A stretch of 7,535 nucleotides of DNA, taken from positions 1 through 7,535 of the forward strand of contig CAZLLV010000161.1 of NCBI GenBank assembly GCA_964560325.1, given 5' to 3'. Under the pieces are notes generated by a model. The model saw only the letters and a program-made list of their open reading frames with translations, had not been told where the DNA came from and searched no databases. Of this stretch, positions 5,417-7,535 are shown in pieces. Position 1 is the first letter of the stretch. Every line of letters begins with the position of its first letter. The position numbers and the translations under genes are program-made. The DNA is from CAZLLV01 sp964560325 (GTDB lineage Bacteria > Acidobacteriota > Thermoanaerobaculia > Multivoradales > DATKCC01).

Positions 5417-5457
5417 GCTTAACGCCGCTACGGAACACCCGCCCAGCGGCGTTCGGC
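5417..5457 (+). terminator. Perfect 9-bp hairpin after the 4743-5363 gene
   Basis: AACGCCGCT (5421-5429) and AGCGGCGTT (5445-5453) pair exactly around a 15-nt loop; GCT/GGC just outside adds three more pairs past one mismatch. It lies 57 nt after the stop at 5363 in a terminator position, but no T-run follows. The ends GCTTAAC (5417-5423) and GTTCGGC (5451-5457) resemble attC R boxes (7 of 7 and 6 of 7), but at 41 nt with no unpaired spacers it is too short for a normal attC. Confidence 0.45.
5422..5443 (+). repeat. Copy 2 of the 22-nt direct repeat
   Basis: It matches 3595-3616 at 21 of 22 positions and is in the same orientation. Here it forms the left arm and loop of the 5417-5457 hairpin, while the right arm (AGCGGCGTT) has no counterpart at copy 1. 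Confidence 0.6.
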
Positions 5458-5526
5458 TCCCCACCGACCTTCGAAGCCTCCCCTGACCACCCCACCGGAA
5501 GACCCGCGCCCTCCTCGGACACACGA

Positions 5527-5699
5527 GGGGTCGGGTCGAGGGCTCCCGTTGGAGGGCGCCGGAGGCGAGCCCGCTTCCCGGCTTCTCGGCCGGCACCGAA
5601 CCCCGCGCGGCGAGCCTCTGACGAGGTGCGCGCCCTCCGCCTCCTTCCCCACGCTGTCGCGCGCACCGTCCCGGAGGCGGGAGCCCTCGACCCGACCCC
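5527..5699. repeat. 22-bp perfect inverted repeat with nested stems (173-nt element)
   Basis: The left arm 5527-5548 (starting GGGGTCGGGTCG) is the exact reverse complement of the right arm 5678-5699 (ending CGACCCGACCCC), with no mismatch in 22 positions and 129 nt between them. Inside, GGAGGGCGC (5551-5559) pairs exactly with GCGCCCTCC (5630-5638), and CCTC-TGAC-GAGG forms a small stem at 5615-5626. In RNA two G-U pairs would extend the outer stem. The inside encodes nothing recognisable. Possible readings are a miniature inverted-repeat element, a structured RNA or leader upstream of pfkA, or a protein-binding cruciform. No clear target-site duplication flanks it (only GA on each side). 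Confidence 0.7.
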
Positions 5700-5750
5700 G
5701 ACATCCCGGCCGCTTCACGACCTCCTGCCGCGCAGGACCCTCGACGCGAA

Positions 5751-5794
5751 GATCCCGCGCCAGACCAGCACCCGGCACGCGGCTTGGATAGAGT
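5751..5794 (+). promoter_or_regulatory. Copy 2 of the duplicated promoter-like element, upstream of pfkA
   Basis: The core 5770-5794 matches 4690-4714 at 24 of 25 positions (G for C at 5781), and similarity extends back to GATCC at 5751. The sigma-54-like pairs are GG 5774-5775 and GG 5786-5787. TAGAGT (5789-5794) ends only 10 nt before the pfkA ATG, so a transcript starting from this element would have almost no leader and no good ribosome site. Confidence 0.45.
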
Positions 5795-5804
5795 GACGGG
5801 TGAC

Positions 5805-6776
5805 ATGGAACGAATCGCAGTTTTGACGAGCGGAGGGGACGCGCCCGGGATGAACGCCGCCATCCGGGCGGTGGTGCGCAACGGCATCGCCCAGGGGTGG
5901 GAGGTCTTCGGCGTCGCGCGCGGCTACGCCGGCCTGATCGAAGGCGACTACCGGGAGCTGGGCGCGCGCGACGTGGGCGGCATCATCCAGCACGGCGGCA
6001 CCTTCCTCGGCAGCTCCCGCTCCGCCGAGTTCCGCACGCCCGAAGGCCGGCAGCGCGCCCTCGCCCAGCTCGAGCGCTTCCGCATCGGCGGCCTCGTCGT
6101 GATCGGCGGCAACGGCACCCAGACCGGCGCCTGCCTGCTCTCCCGCGAAGGCCTGCCCGTCGTCGGCGTCGCCTCCACCATCGACAACGACCTGCACGGG
6201 GCGGACGTCACGCTCGGCGTCGACACCGCGCTCAACGTGGCGCTCCAGGCGATCGACCGGCTCAAAGTCACCGCCTCCTCCCACGGGCGCGCCTTCCTGG
6301 TCGAGGTCATGGGCCGCAACTGCGGCTACCTGGCGCTCATGTCCGGCATCGCGGGCGGCGCCGAGGCGATCGTCATCCCGGAGGCCGAGGTCACGCCGGA
6401 GGAGCTGTCGAACACCATCCACTCCGCCTGGCGCCGCGGCAAGCCGCACGCGCTCGTGGTGGTCGCCGAGGGAGCGCGCTACAACGCCACCCGGCTCGTC
6501 GAGCTGTTCAAGAAGGACAAGGACCGGCTCGGCTTCGAGTTCCGCCTCACCGTCCTCGGGCACATCCAGCGCGGCGGCACCCCCGGCGCCTACGACCGCC
6601 TGCTCGGCACCCGCCTGGGCGCCGCGGCGGTGGACCACCTCGCACGCGGCCACACCGGCATCCTCGTCGGTCAGCGGGACGGCGCGATCCGGCCGACGCC
6701 GCTCGAAGAGGTCGCCGGCCGCCAGAAGGAGCTCGACCTGTCGCTCTTCGAGCTCGCCGGCATCATGGCGATGTGA
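5805..6776 (+). CDS. pfkA: 6-phosphofructokinase (ATP-type PfkA)
   Basis: This 323-aa enzyme phosphorylates fructose 6-phosphate to fructose 1,6-bisphosphate, the committed step of glycolysis, in the cytoplasm; the family is usually tetrameric and about 320 aa. The ATP loop SGGDAPGMNAAIR is at residues 9-21. GGNGTQTG (101-108) carries Gly104, the residue typical of ATP-using rather than PPi-using enzymes. TIDND (125-129) gives the catalytic Asp127 and Asp129. SSHGR (158-162) supplies Arg162 and MGR is at 169-171. The substrate-binding Glu222, Arg247 and LGHIQRGG (251-258) are all present. Arg21 and Arg25, allosteric-site positions in E. coli PfkA, are kept. Position 103 is Asn where E. coli has Asp, and Ser124 replaces Gly; from memory this GGNG/ASTIDND form is typical of a Deinococcus-Thermus/deltaproteobacterial subgroup. 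ATG 5805 fits the family N-terminus, and an upstream TTG at 5784 would only add noise. The ribosome site is weak (GGGTG). A duplicated promoter-like element abuts the start. Confidence 0.96.
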   Translation: MERIAVLTSGGDAPGMNAAIRAVVRNGIAQGWEVFGVARGYAGLIEGDYRELGARDVGGIIQHGGTFLGSSRSAEFRTPEGRQRALAQLERFRIGGLVVIGGNGTQTGACLLSREGLPVVGVASTIDNDLHGADVTLGVDTALNVALQAIDRLKVTASSHGRAFLVEVMGRNCGYLALMSGIAGGAEAIVIPEAEVTPEELSNTIHSAWRRGKPHALVVVAEGARYNATRLVELFKKDKDRLGFEFRLTVLGHIQRGGTPGAYDRLLGTRLGAAAVDHLARGHTGILVGQRDGAIRPTPLEEVAGRQKELDLSLFELAGIMAM

Positions 6777-7535
6777 GGGACGCCTCCTTCGCCACCGCCT
6801 CCATCACGTAGGCCCGGGAGCGCTGGAAGGTCATGCCGACGGACGGGCTCTGGAAGTAGAAGTAGTAGAGGCCGTCGTCGGGCGGCGTGAACTCGAGGCT
6901 CCAGAGGCCGTCTTCGCCCCGCTCGGCCCGACCGCGCCACTGCCAGATCCCCGGCGACAGGAAGACGAGGGCGCGCAGGTCGTCGACGTCGCTGCGCACC
7001 GCGCCGGTCTTCGGGTCGAGCACGCGCAGCTCGATCGTCACCGGCTCGCCCACCGTCAGGCGGCGGTCGGGGTCGAGGAGCTCCACGTCGACGCGGGTCT
7101 CCTCCTCGGCGCGCCGGAGCGCCGGGTTCTCCGCCACCTGGAAGGGGAAGCAGCGCACGGTGGTCGGCGTGTCGAGGTAGAGCACCAGGTCGTAGCGGCC
7201 GGCGCGGCGGAGCTGGACGGTCGTCTCGTAGACGCCGCGGCCGCGCTCCTGGAGGCTCCGGTCGACCACCTGCACGGCGCGCGGGGTGCGGCCGTAGTTC
7301 TTGAAGCTCCCCATCGGCGCGGCCATCCCCTCCTTGTAGTAGTAGATGACGCCGTCCGCCGGGTTCGCGACCAGCACCGCCGCGGCCCCGGGCGCCTGCA
7401 CGATCGCGCCGGCCGTGGCGGGCAGCGCTCCCTCCGCAGGCGGCCGCTGCCCGCCGGGGAAGTCGATCACCGGCACCGGCCGGCCCTCTTCGCCCACCGC
7501 GTCGAGCGGGATCATGAGCACGATTCCGCTGCCGG
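6763..7535 (-). CDS. C-terminal part of a beta-propeller/cytochrome-D1-like protein, partial
   Basis: The frame is open to the right edge, so 256 C-terminal residues are visible and the N-terminus is missing; a GTG at 7521 and an ATG at 7515 are probably internal. The first visible 130 residues include AVLVANPADGVIYYYKEGMA and GSFKNYGRTPRAVQVVDRSL, then RRAGRYDLVLYLDTPTTVRC. From memory these motifs occur after the YVTN/cytochrome-D1 propeller of large secreted proteins. Residues about 147-245 form a beta-sandwich, Ig-like (YtkA-like) domain: DVELLDPDRRLTVGEPVTIE through LYYFYFQSPSVGMTF. A periplasmic role in electron transfer or metal handling is typical for such proteins but cannot be shown without the N-terminus. 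Its stop lies inside pfkA, so the two convergent genes overlap by 14 bp. No terminator fits between them. The coding call is firm; the family call is moderate. Confidence 0.8.
   Translation of the reverse strand, partial: GSGIVLMIPLDAVGEEGRPVPVIDFPGGQRPPAEGALPATAGAIVQAPGAAAVLVANPADGVIYYYKEGMAAPMGSFKNYGRTPRAVQVVDRSLQERGRGVYETTVQLRRAGRYDLVLYLDTPTTVRCFPFQVAENPALRRAEEETRVDVELLDPDRRLTVGEPVTIELRVLDPKTGAVRSDVDDLRALVFLSPGIWQWRGRAERGEDGLWSLEFTPPDDGLYYFYFQSPSVGMTFQRSRAYVMEAVAKEASLTSP

Larger units (their letters stand above)
5364..5804 (+). other. Structured non-coding region upstream of pfkA
   Basis: No convincing gene is visible in these 441 nt; open frames on both strands give Pro/Arg-rich low-complexity products. 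The region holds the hairpin 5417-5457 with the second 22-nt direct-repeat copy, the 22-bp inverted repeat 5527-5699 with nested stems, and the second promoter-like element at 5751-5794. GAAGACCCGCGCC (5499-5511) recurs with one inserted T as GAAGATCCCGCGCC at 5748-5761, bracketing the inverted repeat. The density of exact repeats suggests a structured RNA or a small mobile or recombination element rather than plain spacer. Confidence 0.6.

Noticed and set aside
5380..5796. 138-codon plus-strand and overlapping minus-strand frames upstream of pfkA
   Set aside because: Products are Pro/Arg-rich and span the exact inverted repeat, which better explains the sequence.
5715..6653. 312-codon minus-strand frame opposite pfkA
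   Set aside because: Asp/Glu/Val/Ala-rich mirror of pfkA, a well-known artefact of GC-rich codon use.
1..7535. tRNA, rRNA, CRISPR array or complete insertion sequence
   Set aside because: No T-loop-like GTTCGAATC with matching stems, no evenly spaced short repeats, and no transposase or integrase reading frame was seen.

Overview
The window is mostly high-GC DNA (44 of 60 bases are G/C at 6061-6120, inside pfkA). A clearly less GC-rich block lies at about 1330-2700 (23 of 60 at 2101-2160, 28 of 60 at 1561-1620 and at 2401-2460). High GC, a Deinococcus/deltaproteobacteria-like PfkA variant and a cytochrome-D1-like protein suggest a free-living high-GC bacterium, possibly Acidobacteriota or Myxococcota-like. 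That placement is a guess: there is no rRNA or other marker gene.

Layout. 1-730 (minus strand): the start of a ribbon-helix-helix (RHH) antitoxin-like gene running off the left edge, a perfect 11-bp hairpin, and an unrecognised 191-aa gene. 731-1333: no convincing gene, but two strong hairpins and weak promoter-like boxes. 1334-2672 is the lower-GC block. It holds a small multi-membrane-span protein gene that is readable only if three frame changes are allowed, then a strong-RBS gene for a 186-aa secreted protein of unknown function. Hairpins at 1224-1309 and 1885-1950 have ends resembling integron attC sites, so the block may be gene-cassette DNA; no integrase is in the window. 2831-3560 is a toxin-antitoxin patch: a frameshifted small antitoxin-like gene followed by an intact hicB-hicA pair.

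3653-4618 (minus) encodes a six-span membrane protein with a PH-like C-terminal domain. 4743-5363 (plus) encodes a single-span membrane-anchored protein of unknown function. 5364-5804 is non-coding and unusually structured: it contains a perfect 22-bp inverted repeat spanning 173 nt. 5805-6776 is pfkA (6-phosphofructokinase), and 6763-7535 (minus) is the 3' part of a beta-propeller/cytochrome-D1-like gene that converges on and overlaps pfkA.

Two short elements each occur twice in the same orientation. One lies immediately upstream of both the 4743 gene and pfkA (24 of 25 bases identical) and looks like a shared promoter. The other lies just downstream of hicA and of the 4743-5363 gene (21 of 22 identical). 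Their alternating order and the large inverted repeat are the least explained structures here. I see no single new multi-gene system. The strongest leads are the repeat architecture at 3595-5794 and the possible cassette block at 1224-1950.
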